From NCBI RefSeq assembly GCF_002157355.1, contig NZ_LYMK01000002.1, positions 248,001-312,000 of the forward strand: a DNA stretch of 64,000 nucleotides, written 5' to 3'. Positions 18,993-28,281 of this stretch are shown one piece after another (position 1 is the first letter of the stretch; each line of letters starts with the position of its first letter). A program made the translations under genes and the position numbers. A model generated the notes under the pieces. The model was not told the DNA's origin. It was given only the letters and a program-made list of their open reading frames with translations, and ran no database searches. The stretch comes from Variovorax sp. JS1663. Lineage in GTDB: Bacteria; Pseudomonadota; Gammaproteobacteria; Burkholderiales; Burkholderiaceae_C.

Positions 18993-20761
18993 AAAAAGTC
19001 CTGATTGCCAACCGCGGCGAGATCGCCGTGCGCATCGTTCGCGCCTGCGCCGACTACGGCGTGAAGTCGGTCGCCGTGTACGCCGATGCCGACCTCGACG
19101 CGCTGCACGCGCGCATGGCCGACGAGGCCTACGGCCTGGACGGCCAGCGCCCGGCCGACACCTACCTCCACATCGACAAGCTGCTGGCCGTGGCCGCGCG
19201 CAGCGGCGCCGATGCGGTGCACCCGGGCTACGGCTTCCTGTCGGAGAACGCGGGCTTTGCACGCGCCGTCATCGCCGCAGGCCTGGCCTGGATCGGCCCG
19301 CCGCCGGACGCCATCGATGCACTGGGCGACAAGGTGCAGGCGCGCAAGATTGCGCTGGAAGTCGGTGCACCGCTGGTCGCGGGCACGCCCGGCCCGGTGA
19401 ACAACGCGCAGGAGGTGCTCGCCTTCGCCGAACAGCATGGCCTGCCCATCGCGATCAAGGCCGCCTACGGTGGCGGCGGGCGCGGCCTCAAGGTGGCCTG
19501 GCGCATGGACGAAGTGGCCGATCTCTATGAATCGGCGGTGCGCGAGGCCATCACCGCCTTCGGCCGCGGCGAGTGCTTCGTCGAGCAGTTTCTCCACCAG
19601 CCGCGCCACGTCGAGGCGCAGGTGATCGCCGACACGCACGGCCACGTGGTCGTGCTCGGCACGCGCGACTGCTCGCTCCAGCGGCGCAACCAGAAGCTGG
19701 TCGAGGAAGCGCCCGCGCCGTTCCTGACCGACGCGCAGCGCGACCGCATCCACCGGTCGGCGCGCGACGTGTGCGCCAGGGCCGGGTACGTCGGCGCTGG
19801 CACCGTGGAGTTCCTGCTGAGTCCGTCCGGAACGATCTCCTTCCTCGAGGTCAACACCCGCCTGCAGGTCGAGCACCCGGTGACCGAGGAAACCTCGGGC
19901 GTCGACCTGGTGGTCGAGCAACTGCGCGTGGCCGACGGCCTGCCGCTCTCGATCACCGACACGCCCGCGCCGCGCGGCCATGCCTTCGAGTTCCGCATCA
20001 ACGCCGAAGACGTGGGCCGCGGCTTTCTGCCGGCGCCCGGCCAGGTGCGCGTGTTCGAGGCGCCTTCGGGCCCGGGCGTGCGCGTGGACACCGGCGTGCT
20101 GTCGGGTTCCACGGTGCCCGGCACCTTCGACTCGCTGATGGCCAAGCTCATCGTCACCGGCGCCACGCGCGCCCAGGCCATCGCCCGCGCGCGCCGTGCG
20201 CTCAAGGAATTCCGGATCGAGGGCGTGCCCTCGGTGCTGCCGTTCCATCGCGCGGTGATGGCGCAGCCGGACTTCACGTCGGCCGATGCGTTCAAGGTGC
20301 ACACGCGCTGGATCGAGACCGACTTCGCCAACACGCTGGCCGCCGCCGTGCGCAGCGAGCCGCCGGTGTCGGACGCGGCCCTGGTACGCACCGCGGTCGA
20401 GATCGACGGGCGCCGCATGGCGCTCGGGCTGCCAGCCGAACTCCTGCGCGGCTTGCAGTCCGCGGCGGGCGACGCCGCATCGTCCGCTGCGGCGCAAGCA
20501 CCGGTTGCCGCAGACCCCGCATCGGTCGCCGCGCCGATCGCCGGGACCCTGCAATCGTGGAAGGTCGCCGATGGCGACACCGTCGCCCAGGGCGACGTCA
20601 TCGCAACGATGGAAGCCATGAAGATGGAGACGCAACTCACGGCGCATCGCGCGGGGCGCATTGCGCTGAAGGCGGAGCAGGGGGCGTATCTGGTGGCGGG
20701 GGCGACGGTTGCGGAGATTCGAGCTACGCGCCAAGCTTCAGCAGCCGCCCGTTCGTCGTGA
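18989..20761 (+). CDS. Biotin carboxylase with C-terminal biotin carrier domain
   Basis: 590 residues. Residues ~1-450 are an ATP-grasp biotin carboxylase ([29 protein letters not shown], glycine loop [22 protein letters not shown]). The C-terminal ~75 residues are a biotinyl domain with EAMKMET, the Lys of which is biotinylated. No separate carboxyltransferase is in the cluster. It overlaps pxpBC as ATGA. The final residues after VAEI run into sequence shared, antisense, with the neighbouring membrane-protein gene (38-base overlap), so the natural C-terminus may have been altered. Confidence 0.9.
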   Translation: MKKVLIANRGEIAVRIVRACADYGVKSVAVYADADLDALHARMADEAYGLDGQRPADTYLHIDKLLAVAARSGADAVHPGYGFLSENAGFARAVIAAGLAWIGPPPDAIDALGDKVQARKIALEVGAPLVAGTPGPVNNAQEVLAFAEQHGLPIAIKAAYGGGGRGLKVAWRMDEVADLYESAVREAITAFGRGECFVEQFLHQPRHVEAQVIADTHGHVVVLGTRDCSLQRRNQKLVEEAPAPFLTDAQRDRIHRSARDVCARAGYVGAGTVEFLLSPSGTISFLEVNTRLQVEHPVTEETSGVDLVVEQLRVADGLPLSITDTPAPRGHAFEFRINAEDVGRGFLPAPGQVRVFEAPSGPGVRVDTGVLSGSTVPGTFDSLMAKLIVTGATRAQAIARARRALKEFRIEGVPSVLPFHRAVMAQPDFTSADAFKVHTRWIETDFANTLAAAVRSEPPVSDAALVRTAVEIDGRRMALGLPAELLRGLQSAAGDAASSAAAQAPVAADPASVAAPIAGTLQSWKVADGDTVAQGDVIATMEAMKMETQLTAHRAGRIALKAEQGAYLVAGATVAEIRATRQASAAARSS

Positions 20762-21488
20762 GATACCAGCGCGGAGACTGGTTCTTGTTGAGGGACTGGC
20801 CGATCAGTTCCTTGGCGACGAGCGCGGTGAGCGCCTCTTTCGCACGCGTGGGGTCGAGCCCTGCTTCCTTCGCGATGCCCGTCAGCGAACGCAGCACGAA
20901 GCGCGACCCTTGCATGACTTTCATGACGGCGCGTTCGTCGTCCGGCATGGGCTTGATCGATTCGAAGCCGTCGTCGAGCAAGCCGGGCTTGGGTTCTTCG
21001 AGGACCTCGCCCTCGACCAGCGGCGCAACGGCCTGCTGCGCTTCGGTCGCTTCGGCCGCGGCGGTCGTGGCCTGAACCTGGGCGTCGTCGGCCTTCGTGA
21101 CGGCGTCGTCCGCCTTTGCGGCGGCGTCATCAGCCTTGGCGCTCGCAACTTCCACCTCTTTCTTGACCGTACGCACCTCCTGCAGAAGCCGATCGGAGAT
21201 CGTTCGGATGAAAGCCCTGGATGAGATAGCGGCCACGAGGCAGAACCCGGCCAGGACGAAGAGCTTCGACTTCTCGTCCTTGTCGATGATGTCGTTGATG
21301 ATCTCCCCCGAGATCATGTTCAGGAACAGCGGGACCATGAACGAGGCGGCGATGCCAACCAGCGTGTGTTGCCACCAAGGCAGGCGCGTCTCCTGCGCGG
21401 GGTCGGTGATGATGGCGTTGACCACGCCACCCAAGATGCCAAAGACCAGCAGGACGAGGGCGATGGAGTGCAGCGGTTCAATTTGCAT
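20724..21488 (-). CDS. Three-TM, coiled-coil, winged-helix protein (YLATT / YEATS-associated helix type)
   Basis: 254 residues from the ATG at 21488 (AAGGA 7 bases upstream). Three hydrophobic helices (~4-28, ~42-60, ~74-93) are followed by an Ala/Lys/Asp coiled coil (repeats of AKADDA) and a C-terminal winged-helix domain ([32 protein letters not shown]). This matches my recollection of the YLATT membrane component of NTP-dependent conflict systems, though no YEATS domain is visible here. It is 112 bases after the STAND gene on the same strand and is the last gene of the block. Likely role is membrane sensor or effector anchor; this is inferred. Confidence 0.65.
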   Translation of the reverse strand: MQIEPLHSIALVLLVFGILGGVVNAIITDPAQETRLPWWQHTLVGIAASFMVPLFLNMISGEIINDIIDKDEKSKLFVLAGFCLVAAISSRAFIRTISDRLLQEVRTVKKEVEVASAKADDAAAKADDAVTKADDAQVQATTAAAEATEAQQAVAPLVEGEVLEEPKPGLLDDGFESIKPMPDDERAVMKVMQGSRFVLRSLTGIAKEAGLDPTRAKEALTALVAKELIGQSLNKNQSPRWYLTTNGRLLKLGA

Positions 21489-21600
21489 GGACTTTCCTTC
21501 CGGCAAGTGCGGCGACGCGCGAGTGTCTCACCTCGTGCCTCGGCAGCAAACGATTGTCGAGCGACCGCTGTGACCACCTGTCCTGGTCCATCACGTCTCC

Positions 21601-24600
21601 TCAGCCCTCGGCGTCATCCTTGGCGGGCAACTGGACACGAACGAGCGTGTTCAATGCGCCATGGATATGCGCATTGGCGCCACCCTGAACCGTTACACCC
21701 AGCCGCGGTGCCAGGTTGCTCATCACGTCTCGGCTCTGCGCGACCGAGATCCGGCCGGTGCGTTCGAAACGTTTCAGGAAGTCGGCCACTTCGGCCTCGC
21801 TCAAGGGCTGCAGCGCCTCGGTCCACACCCCAGGTTGCCCCCTCAGATCCTGGTACCGCGGCGGCGCACCGAGCAGCACCATGTGCAGCTTGAGCCCGGG
21901 CGGCTGGCTGCTTTGGGCGGTCCGCGCGAGCATGACCAGCAACTCGCCGACGTCAGGTGCCAGATCGGGCCGATCCAGATCGTCGACCACCAGTACCACT
22001 GGCCGCGTGCGCTTGACCAGCTGCGCGGTAAGCCACTGGGCGTAGATGCCGGTCCTGCGCAAGAAGAGCAGCGCAGACGAGGGCATCGTCGCGGGTTCGA
22101 GGCCCAGCCGGATCACCAGTGTTCTCATCAACTCGTCGATCCCGACCCCGGTCCTGCTCATCGAGAGCACGCACGCGTCGAACGCGCCGGTGCGGCGCGC
22201 CACGGCATCGACGAGCCGCGCCGAGTAGCTCTTGCCAGAGCCCGGGGGGCCATCCACCAGTAGCAGCTTGACGCTATTCTGTGTGCCCACCTGCTGTAGG
22301 AAGTGCCGCAGCATATGCCGGCCGAGGAATGGCTGGCCATCGTCCAGCACCAGGCTCGAATAGGCGTTGTCGGCGGCGAGCAAGCCGTCGGTCCATTCGG
22401 CCGAGGGCGAGGAGGTCGCAGCGGCTGCGTCGCCCGACGCCAATCCCGGCAACGACTCGCGCAGCAGCTGCAGGAAGCCCCGCCGCTGCGGCGCCAGCAG
22501 CCGATCCAGGTTAACGAGCAACTCGTCGATCAGGCGCCCGTAGGTGTACGCCAGCGCCGAATAGCGCTGGCCGGACATCGTGCTGTCGAGCCAGCCGTGG
22601 GCCTGCTCCTGGACACTGCGCTGCGGTAGCGCGACGTCGACTGCACGCGCGAGGCGGGTCAGCAAGTCGCGGCAGCTGCGATCGGAACTGCCCTGTTCTG
22701 CTGCAGCAGAGGCCGCCAGTTCGCTGCCGAGGTTGGCATTCGCCAGGCGCTCGCGCACGCTCATGGGCCGACGCTCGTACAGCGCGCCGACCAGTTGGAA
22801 GGCCAGGGCAAGCTGCTCGCCGGCAGGGATGGCCGATGGCTGCGCCTGCCAAAGCGCCATCAGGTGCCCCTCAAGATCCCGCTCGGCAGCGCTCGGCCGC
22901 ATCCGTGCCAGCATCAACGCCCCCAGCTCAAGCAGGCGCGGATCGTCGTGGTAGCGGCTCGAAAGTGCCATGAAGCCCTCTAGTTGAGCCAGCTCGTCGA
23001 CGGTGACGGATGGATCGCCCGCAACGGCTTCGACGCGCGCCCGCTGCAGCATCAGATCGAGCATGTCGGCCTGCGCCTGGAGCCCCGCCGCGGCTGCGGA
23101 GGCGATGCCCGCGTCCAGCACCGCCAAAGCCTCGCGGTGCCGCCCCAGCTCGGACAGCAGCTGCGCCTGCAGTCCGTACAGGCGGCTGCCGGGAAGTCGT
23201 TCAGCGCGCTCTGTCAGGCGGCCGAGCGCCTGGTCCCGTGCGCCCAGCGTGCGCGCCTGCAGTGCCTCGACCCAGGCGAAGCGCTCCCAACTGGCCTGGT
23301 CCGCCGCGTCAGCGATCGCGCTGTCGACGCTCTCGCCGGTCAGCAGGCTCAGCACCGTGCGCGCGTGGAGAGTGAAGTCTTCGTACGAGGGCCACAGCTC
23401 AGTCTGCACGCCGTCTATCCAGCGTGGCTCCACCTCTTCCATGGTCTGGCCCAGCATCAGCCGGTGGTAGATCTCCTCGGCGCGCTCGGCCACGCTGCTG
23501 CGCTGCTCGTCGGCATAGTAGGCCACCGCGGCCATGTGGATGGCCAACGCGCATCGCCGCTTGTCGGCTTGCAGCAGAGGCAGCATCGTGCCGCGCAGAT
23601 CGCCGCGATGGCGAAGTGCCCCGTCGGGCATGCGGTCGACGATCCAGACCTGCTGGGCCAGCTTGTCGAAGATCTCCTGCGCCTGCTCCAGCGTCTGCAG
23701 CTGCAGCCCGCAGGGTTCCGACAGCACGCGCAGGATGACGTCCGGCGTGACGCGCCGCAAGACCAGTCCCGGATGCGCGAGCTTGCGCAGCTGCGGGTCT
23801 TTCAGCGCGAGCGGCCCGAGCAGCCGTTCGTACAGCAGGCCCTGGATGACCTGGGCGTCCAGGCGCATCAGCTGTAGCGGCCCCAGTGCGCTGCGCGTCT
23901 TCAACCCCTCGAGCTTGCCGGCATCGGGCTTGCCCTGCTCGTCGTGCCCGAGCACCAGACGCGCCGCCAAGCGCAGGCACAACGGGTGGCCCCCCACCTT
24001 TTCGAACACTACCTTGGCCATCGCCGGGTCGCCGATACCCAGTGACGCCAGGTTGGCCAACGCCGACGCCTCCTCGAGCGGTGCCAATGGCACCGGGTGC
24101 ACGTCGGGATCGATGAGCACCGCCCGGCCCGACAGCACGAGCCGCAGCGCCGGCTCGCGCTGTCGCAACCGCGAGAGAAAGGCCCAGAGCGTCTGGACAG
24201 CGTTCGGGCCGTGATGCTGGACCAGCTCGAAGGTATCGAGCACGACCACGATCGGACCTGCCTGCGCCACTTGCGCGAGCACACGGTAGATGCCCTCTGA
24301 AACGAGTGCGAGGTCGACGCTCGGCTGCGTGGTCTGCGACTTCAGATCACCCCGGCGCCGCCGCACCGTGTGCAGCTCGGCAAGCAGGCTCCTGCGCAAG
24401 GCGGACGTCTCGTCGCGCAACCAGGAATGCTGGACGCCGAGCTGGCGGGCCGCTTCGGCCAGCAGCGTGGCCGGCTCCAGCGGGTCCAGCTCGGCACGGT
24501 CCAGGTCGAGGTAGATCCAGCTCAACGGGTCTGCGCCCTCGGCGTCGATATGGTCAAGCAGGAAGCGCGCTATCACAGCCGACTTGCCGACACCGCCCAG

Positions 24601-25245
24601 GCCATGCAGCATCAGCACCTTCGATCCCCAGCCCTGCACGCTACGGATCGCGCGGCGCAGCCGGGTACCGAGGCTGTCCGGCGGCAGCACGCCGACAAAA
24701 TCGCTCAGCTGATCCACCTCGTTGCTGCGGCCCGCGAAGTGGCGGTCGGCCAGCGCCCGCAGGGGTGCCAGCAGCTGATGCCGTTCGTAATGCGCGGCGA
24801 GCGTGGCCGTGTCCGGCACGTTCGGCAGCAGTCCGCTGAGCCATTCCGACACCCGGGCCAAGGCCTTCATGCCTTGGGCGTCCTGTACCGTCGGGTCGAC
24901 AGCTTCGCCGCGCAGGGCCTGCTCCAGCAGGGCCTGCAGCGGACTCCTGGTTCGTTGCGGATTGGCGGCCAGCGCCGCCACCATCGCCTCGCTCGATGCC
25001 ATGTGGTGCAGCACCCGCTGGCGCACGTCCAGCTTGAGGCTCCACACCGGCTGCCCGGCGTCATCCTGCAACACCGTGCAGTCTTCGAGCAGCGCGGAAA
25101 AGTCGCTCTGGCTGGCGTCGTCACCGGCCGGTTGCAGGGCATCGGGGTCGAAGTGCGCCAGCACCGCGGCCGCCCGGTGGTAGGCGCTAGGGCGCGCTTG
25201 CGCCCCGGTGCGAGCGTCGTCCGAGGGGGCGGGCGATGTGTTCAC
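21601..25245 (-). CDS. Large STAND-like NTPase with two P-loop domains
   Basis: 1214 residues, GTG start. Order: ~200-residue helical N-terminus, STAND NTPase (Walker A HGLGGVGKSA ~213-222, Walker B VVVLDTFE ~327-334, then GGHPLCLRLAARLVLG, the STAND GxP motif), a long helical repeat region (~430-930) resembling TPRs, and a second P-loop ATPase at the C-terminus (Walker A DGPPGSGKSYS ~998-1008, Walker B VVLVVDDLD ~1080-1088). STAND proteins are signalling switches that oligomerise on sensing a trigger. The second ATPase resembles the gene just upstream. Most likely the sensor/scaffold of a conflict system with the EAD1-protease. Confidence 0.8.
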   Translation of the reverse strand: MNTSPAPSDDARTGAQARPSAYHRAAAVLAHFDPDALQPAGDDASQSDFSALLEDCTVLQDDAGQPVWSLKLDVRQRVLHHMASSEAMVAALAANPQRTRSPLQALLEQALRGEAVDPTVQDAQGMKALARVSEWLSGLLPNVPDTATLAAHYERHQLLAPLRALADRHFAGRSNEVDQLSDFVGVLPPDSLGTRLRRAIRSVQGWGSKVLMLHGLGGVGKSAVIARFLLDHIDAEGADPLSWIYLDLDRAELDPLEPATLLAEAARQLGVQHSWLRDETSALRRSLLAELHTVRRRRGDLKSQTTQPSVDLALVSEGIYRVLAQVAQAGPIVVVLDTFELVQHHGPNAVQTLWAFLSRLRQREPALRLVLSGRAVLIDPDVHPVPLAPLEEASALANLASLGIGDPAMAKVVFEKVGGHPLCLRLAARLVLGHDEQGKPDAGKLEGLKTRSALGPLQLMRLDAQVIQGLLYERLLGPLALKDPQLRKLAHPGLVLRRVTPDVILRVLSEPCGLQLQTLEQAQEIFDKLAQQVWIVDRMPDGALRHRGDLRGTMLPLLQADKRRCALAIHMAAVAYYADEQRSSVAERAEEIYHRLMLGQTMEEVEPRWIDGVQTELWPSYEDFTLHARTVLSLLTGESVDSAIADAADQASWERFAWVEALQARTLGARDQALGRLTERAERLPGSRLYGLQAQLLSELGRHREALAVLDAGIASAAAAGLQAQADMLDLMLQRARVEAVAGDPSVTVDELAQLEGFMALSSRYHDDPRLLELGALMLARMRPSAAERDLEGHLMALWQAQPSAIPAGEQLALAFQLVGALYERRPMSVRERLANANLGSELAASAAAEQGSSDRSCRDLLTRLARAVDVALPQRSVQEQAHGWLDSTMSGQRYSALAYTYGRLIDELLVNLDRLLAPQRRGFLQLLRESLPGLASGDAAAATSSPSAEWTDGLLAADNAYSSLVLDDGQPFLGRHMLRHFLQQVGTQNSVKLLLVDGPPGSGKSYSARLVDAVARRTGAFDACVLSMSRTGVGIDELMRTLVIRLGLEPATMPSSALLFLRRTGIYAQWLTAQLVKRTRPVVLVVDDLDRPDLAPDVGELLVMLARTAQSSQPPGLKLHMVLLGAPPRYQDLRGQPGVWTEALQPLSEAEVADFLKRFERTGRISVAQSRDVMSNLAPRLGVTVQGGANAHIHGALNTLVRVQLPAKDDAEG

Positions 25246-25257
25246 GCGGCTTGCCCG

Positions 25258-26352
25258 TCAAGGGAACAGTTCGAGCACACGGGCCTTCGCGGCGCGCGCG
25301 AGCTGCGACAGGAACATCGGATCCTCCCGCGCCAGCGTCACCTTGCCGATGACCTCGTCGTACAGCGTCTGGCTCGTCGCGGCCGGGGCGACGTTCTTGT
25401 GCTCGTGCACCTTGGTGAAGAAGTCCATCACGTCGGTGCTGGTAGGCGGGCCAAGCTTTTCTTCCTCGACCACGTCCTGGCTCTCGAACGGCAGTTCCTG
25501 ACCCGGATAGCCCACCAGCACCAGACGCAGGCCACGGCTCTGGGCCGCACGCATGGCCAGGTGGTTGATGAACGAGCGCACATCGTCGGGCAACAGGCTG
25601 GCGTCGAAGTGATCGAGCACGATGCAAAAGGTGCGCCGGCCCTGCGGTGTGTGGCTGTCCGCCAGCGCGGCCAGGCGAGCGGCCTGCTGGTGGCCCTGGT
25701 GCGAAGCCTGCCCTGCAGCGGCGTGCGGCTCGACGGGCGTCGACGGATCTATCTGCGCCATGATGTTGCCGACCAGGAAGGGCACATCGATCTGGCTGCT
25801 GCGCATGTCGCGGAGGTCGACTGTCGCAAGCCTGAAGTTGGGCCCAAATGCTGCCTGTTCCATCGCCAGGAAGCTGAGAAATCGCACCGAGTACGACTTG
25901 CCGGTGCGCGACGCGCCATTGATCACCAGGACACGGCAGGTGCCTCCGGACAAGGCCTGCACCTTGTTGCGCAGCGGCTGCCGGTCGAAAAACGGCGCCC
26001 GGCCCTGCAGGAAGCAGGTCTCGAAAGGTGTCGGAGGCCGGTACCACACCAGGTCCTCCCCACAGGCGGCTGCACGCTGCCTCACCTTCCCCAGCAGGTC
26101 GGCCACCACGGTGGAGAAAGTCTTGCTTTGCGTTGTGTGCTGCTCCAGGCGTTCGAGCAGGGTCAGGAAGCCGTCGCGGGCGGCTTCGTGGTCGAGCAGT
26201 GCCAACCGCGCTGCCTCCAGCGATTGATCGACGGTCTTTTCGTCGAGATTCCAGCCGAGCTCGTTGATCGTCAGCGTTGCCAACTGGGCTCGCCGCATGA
26301 ACTGCCGAGCCAGCGCCGCGTCCAACTTGTATCGTTCGTCGCTATAGAGCAT
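25258..26352 (-). CDS. P-loop (AAA/STAND-like) ATPase of the EAD-protease block
   Basis: 364 residues from the ATG at 26352, with GAGG five bases upstream; it overlaps the protease stop by 11 bases, so the two are translationally linked. A ~110-residue helical N-terminus precedes a P-loop domain: Walker A NGASRTGKSYS (~144-154, Lys152) and Walker B FCIVLDHFD (~242-250), then LRLVLVGYPG. The region GRAPFFDRQPLRNKV before the P-loop resembles QPFLGRHMLRHFL before the second P-loop of the STAND protein. Partner ATPase, function inferred only. Confidence 0.75.
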   Translation of the reverse strand: MLYSDERYKLDAALARQFMRRAQLATLTINELGWNLDEKTVDQSLEAARLALLDHEAARDGFLTLLERLEQHTTQSKTFSTVVADLLGKVRQRAAACGEDLVWYRPPTPFETCFLQGRAPFFDRQPLRNKVQALSGGTCRVLVINGASRTGKSYSVRFLSFLAMEQAAFGPNFRLATVDLRDMRSSQIDVPFLVGNIMAQIDPSTPVEPHAAAGQASHQGHQQAARLAALADSHTPQGRRTFCIVLDHFDASLLPDDVRSFINHLAMRAAQSRGLRLVLVGYPGQELPFESQDVVEEEKLGPPTSTDVMDFFTKVHEHKNVAPAATSQTLYDEVIGKVTLAREDPMFLSQLARAAKARVLELFP

Positions 26353-27394
26353 GAATGCCTCGACGTTCTGGCGGAGCGGGGGCAAGCAGTGCGGCGCAGG
26401 GGCCGGCCACGAGGTCTTCGAGAATGGCAGGCATCGGCACTGCCCCGTTGTTGCCGCCGGCACCGACGCCTTTCTGGTGTATCGCCGCCAGCCGCCACTT
26501 GGAATCAAAACACGGCGCGCCGGACGACCCGGGCTGCGTGTTCGCGTTGTGGCCGATGCGGCGTGCCTGCACCTCCAGCGCTGCTCCGAGCGTCATTTCC
26601 AGTCGGCGGGCGTCGGGGTGATGCAGCAACAGCAGCGGCTCATTGGTTGCCAACGGCTGCGGGCGCGCGTCGATCCAACCGCGCGCCGGCGTACCTGGGG
26701 TTCCGACCGGGTCGCTGCCCGGCGTGCCGTCGATCCGGAACAGCACATAGTCGAGCTGCCCTTGCGGGCTGCGACGGCAGCACCAGTCGGCCCCTTCCTG
26801 GAGACCGAACGTCACGCCATCGCGCAGCGTGCTGCCGTCGGCATCTGCCTTGTAGTCGAAGCGCAGGCGAACGCGACTGCGATTGAATTCGAGCGCATGG
26901 ATGCCATTGCGCTCGAACACGTGGTCGCAGCTCAGCCCCGCATTGGGCCCGACGAGGAAGCCCGTGCCAATCCCTGCAGGACCGGCGGCACCTCCATCGA
27001 TCTCGATGCGGAACACGGCCAGCTCGCGCCGGCTCATCAGGTCGCGCCACTCCTCGGGCTGCTGGAACCCGGCCTTCTCGATGACGATGGTCTCGTCCTG
27101 AGCGTTGCGCAGGAGGCCCTGGCCGGACTCATCAGCCAGCTTGCGCAGGCCGCGGTGAGTGGGGTTCTCGGAGCGCGCCGCTGCCAGCAGTTGGGGCACC
27201 AATTCCTGCGCTTCGGCGTGAAGGATGAGTTCGGTAAGTGCCCCGGGCAGGTCAGCGCCTTCGCCCACCACGCCGTCGTAGTTGAACCCGTAGGCGACCG
27301 TCACCATCGGGCGCAGCCGCGCGATGGTCGGAAAGGCCTGCTTCAGCGCTGCGAACAGCGCGCGACGCAGTTCTTCGGGCGTCAGATCGTTCAT
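26342..27394 (-). CDS. EAD1-like adaptor domain fused to trypsin-like serine protease
   Basis: 350 residues from the ATG at 27394. Residues 1-~95 (LTPEELRRALFAALKQAFPT, then ALTELILHAEAQELVPQLL, AARSENP) match the effector-associated domain 1, a death-like adaptor that recruits effectors to STAND proteins by homotypic contact. Residues ~120-335 are a trypsin fold without a signal peptide: GTGFLVGP, His158 (CDHVF), Asp215 (LDYVLFRID), Ser291 in QPGSSGAP. All three catalytic residues are present, so it should be active in the cytoplasm. Likely the effector of the block. Confidence 0.85.
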   Translation of the reverse strand: MNDLTPEELRRALFAALKQAFPTIARLRPMVTVAYGFNYDGVVGEGADLPGALTELILHAEAQELVPQLLAAARSENPTHRGLRKLADESGQGLLRNAQDETIVIEKAGFQQPEEWRDLMSRRELAVFRIEIDGGAAGPAGIGTGFLVGPNAGLSCDHVFERNGIHALEFNRSRVRLRFDYKADADGSTLRDGVTFGLQEGADWCCRRSPQGQLDYVLFRIDGTPGSDPVGTPGTPARGWIDARPQPLATNEPLLLLHHPDARRLEMTLGAALEVQARRIGHNANTQPGSSGAPCFDSKWRLAAIHQKGVGAGGNNGAVPMPAILEDLVAGPCAALLAPAPPERRGIHAL

Positions 27395-27428
27395 GGGGCC
27401 CACCTCGGTGCGGCCCGGTGGCACGACG

Positions 27429-27914
27429 CTACGCTTCGCACCTACGACCGGCCCGGCACCTCGAACGGTAGACCTCGCCGCCTGCGGCCGCATCCTCTAT
27501 TCTGTGGACGCCCGCCCTATCGCGAAGTGAGGCCGCCACCAACTGCCTGCGCTCCCGGTAGTGCAGCGGAGCGATGCGGGCCGGCGTGGCGTTGATGGTG
27601 AAGCCGGGCAGTGTGATCCACAGCTCGTCCGGCATCGGGCGCTCGGCGACTGGGGCTGCGATCCAGAAGTGCCGGTCCCACGCAGCACATTGGATCGTCG
27701 TGCGGCCGCCCACCAAAGGCGTGCGTACCGGCAGCTGAAACGGCGCAACGGCGCTGGACGTGGTGTAGCTGTTGACGATCGGTCCGTCGATCAGGCTGAC
27801 GTTCGGAAAGCGCACCTGCCGCGCCGGTGCAGCCGCGGGCGCCCTGACCTCGATCAAGCGCAGCACGCAGATCACGCGGTCCCGGAACAGCGGCACGCTG
27901 CGCAGCCAGGGCAC
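27429..27914 (-). CDS. Possible upstream gene of the EAD1-protease block, unidentified
   Basis: An open frame of normal protein composition (VRFPNVSLIDGPIVNSY, RTTIQCAAWDRHFWIA, PDELWITLPGFTINATPA) that stops 34 bases before the protease start, on the same strand. It looks beta-rich. No ATG or clear ribosome site is seen; GTG at 27914 is one candidate start and the 5' end may be missing because a NIPSNAP-like remnant lies just upstream. I do not recognise the family. It could be an extra component of the block or a decayed fragment. Confidence 0.35.
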   Translation of the reverse strand: MPWLRSVPLFRDRVICVLRLIEVRAPAAAPARQVRFPNVSLIDGPIVNSYTTSSAVAPFQLPVRTPLVGGRTTIQCAAWDRHFWIAAPVAERPMPDELWITLPGFTINATPARIAPLHYRERRQLVAASLRDRAGVHRIEDAAAGGEVYRSRCRAGRRCEA

Positions 27915-27944
27915 GAAGACGGCGTGCGTGCAGCATCGCCCGGC

Positions 27945-28099
27945 CTGCTGCCGGAGTACCTGGCCGAGCACATGTGGGTCGCGCTGCCGGTGATGCGGCC
28001 CCACTGGGCGAGCCGCATGCCTACTACACCACCGAAACCGGCGACCTCAACCAGTTCATGCACCCGTGGCGCCCGGGGCTGCGCCTGCGCGCGGCCTAG
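27945..28099 (+). pseudogene. NIPSNAP-like remnant, frameshifted
   Basis: One plus frame reads LLPEYLAEHMWVALPVMRPH and the next, shifted by one base, reads LGEPHAYYTTETGDLNQFMH PW before stopping at 28099. Joined, they match the C-terminal half of NIPSNAP-family proteins (normally TE-G-LNQVVHLW). The N-terminal half is missing and the tail after the motif is replaced. A junk fragment left at the right edge of the inserted block. Confidence 0.6.
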
Positions 28100-28173
28100 A
28101 AGACGCCGAACACCTTCAGCAGGATGATCACGCCGATCGGCACGCCGCAGAGCCAGAGAATGATGCTTTTCAT
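28096..28173 (-). CDS. 25-residue hydrophobic membrane peptide
   Basis: Short gene: ATG at 28173, TAG at 28096-28098, preceded by AGGAGAA eight bases upstream, one of the better ribosome sites in the window. The product is MKSIILWLCGVPIGVIILLK followed by VFGVF, a single transmembrane helix with Lys near both ends. Similar tiny peptides of this pattern occur in other proteobacteria, as far as I recall; function unknown. It lies downstream of ureD on the same strand. Confidence 0.7.
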   Translation of the reverse strand: MKSIILWLCGVPIGVIILLKVFGVF

Positions 28174-28281
28174 GGAAGGTTCTCCTGTGTGCTTGTGCGT
28201 GCACCGTAGGCGAGGGCGCTGGAGCGCACGGACGGAGAAGGTCCGGGGTGCGAGTAGGGCGAGTGCTTGCGCGGCCGTCCG

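Noticed and set aside
24370-26886. 838-codon plus-strand frame across the ATPase genes
   Set aside because: It is the antisense of two genes with intact Walker motifs and has no recognisable domain.
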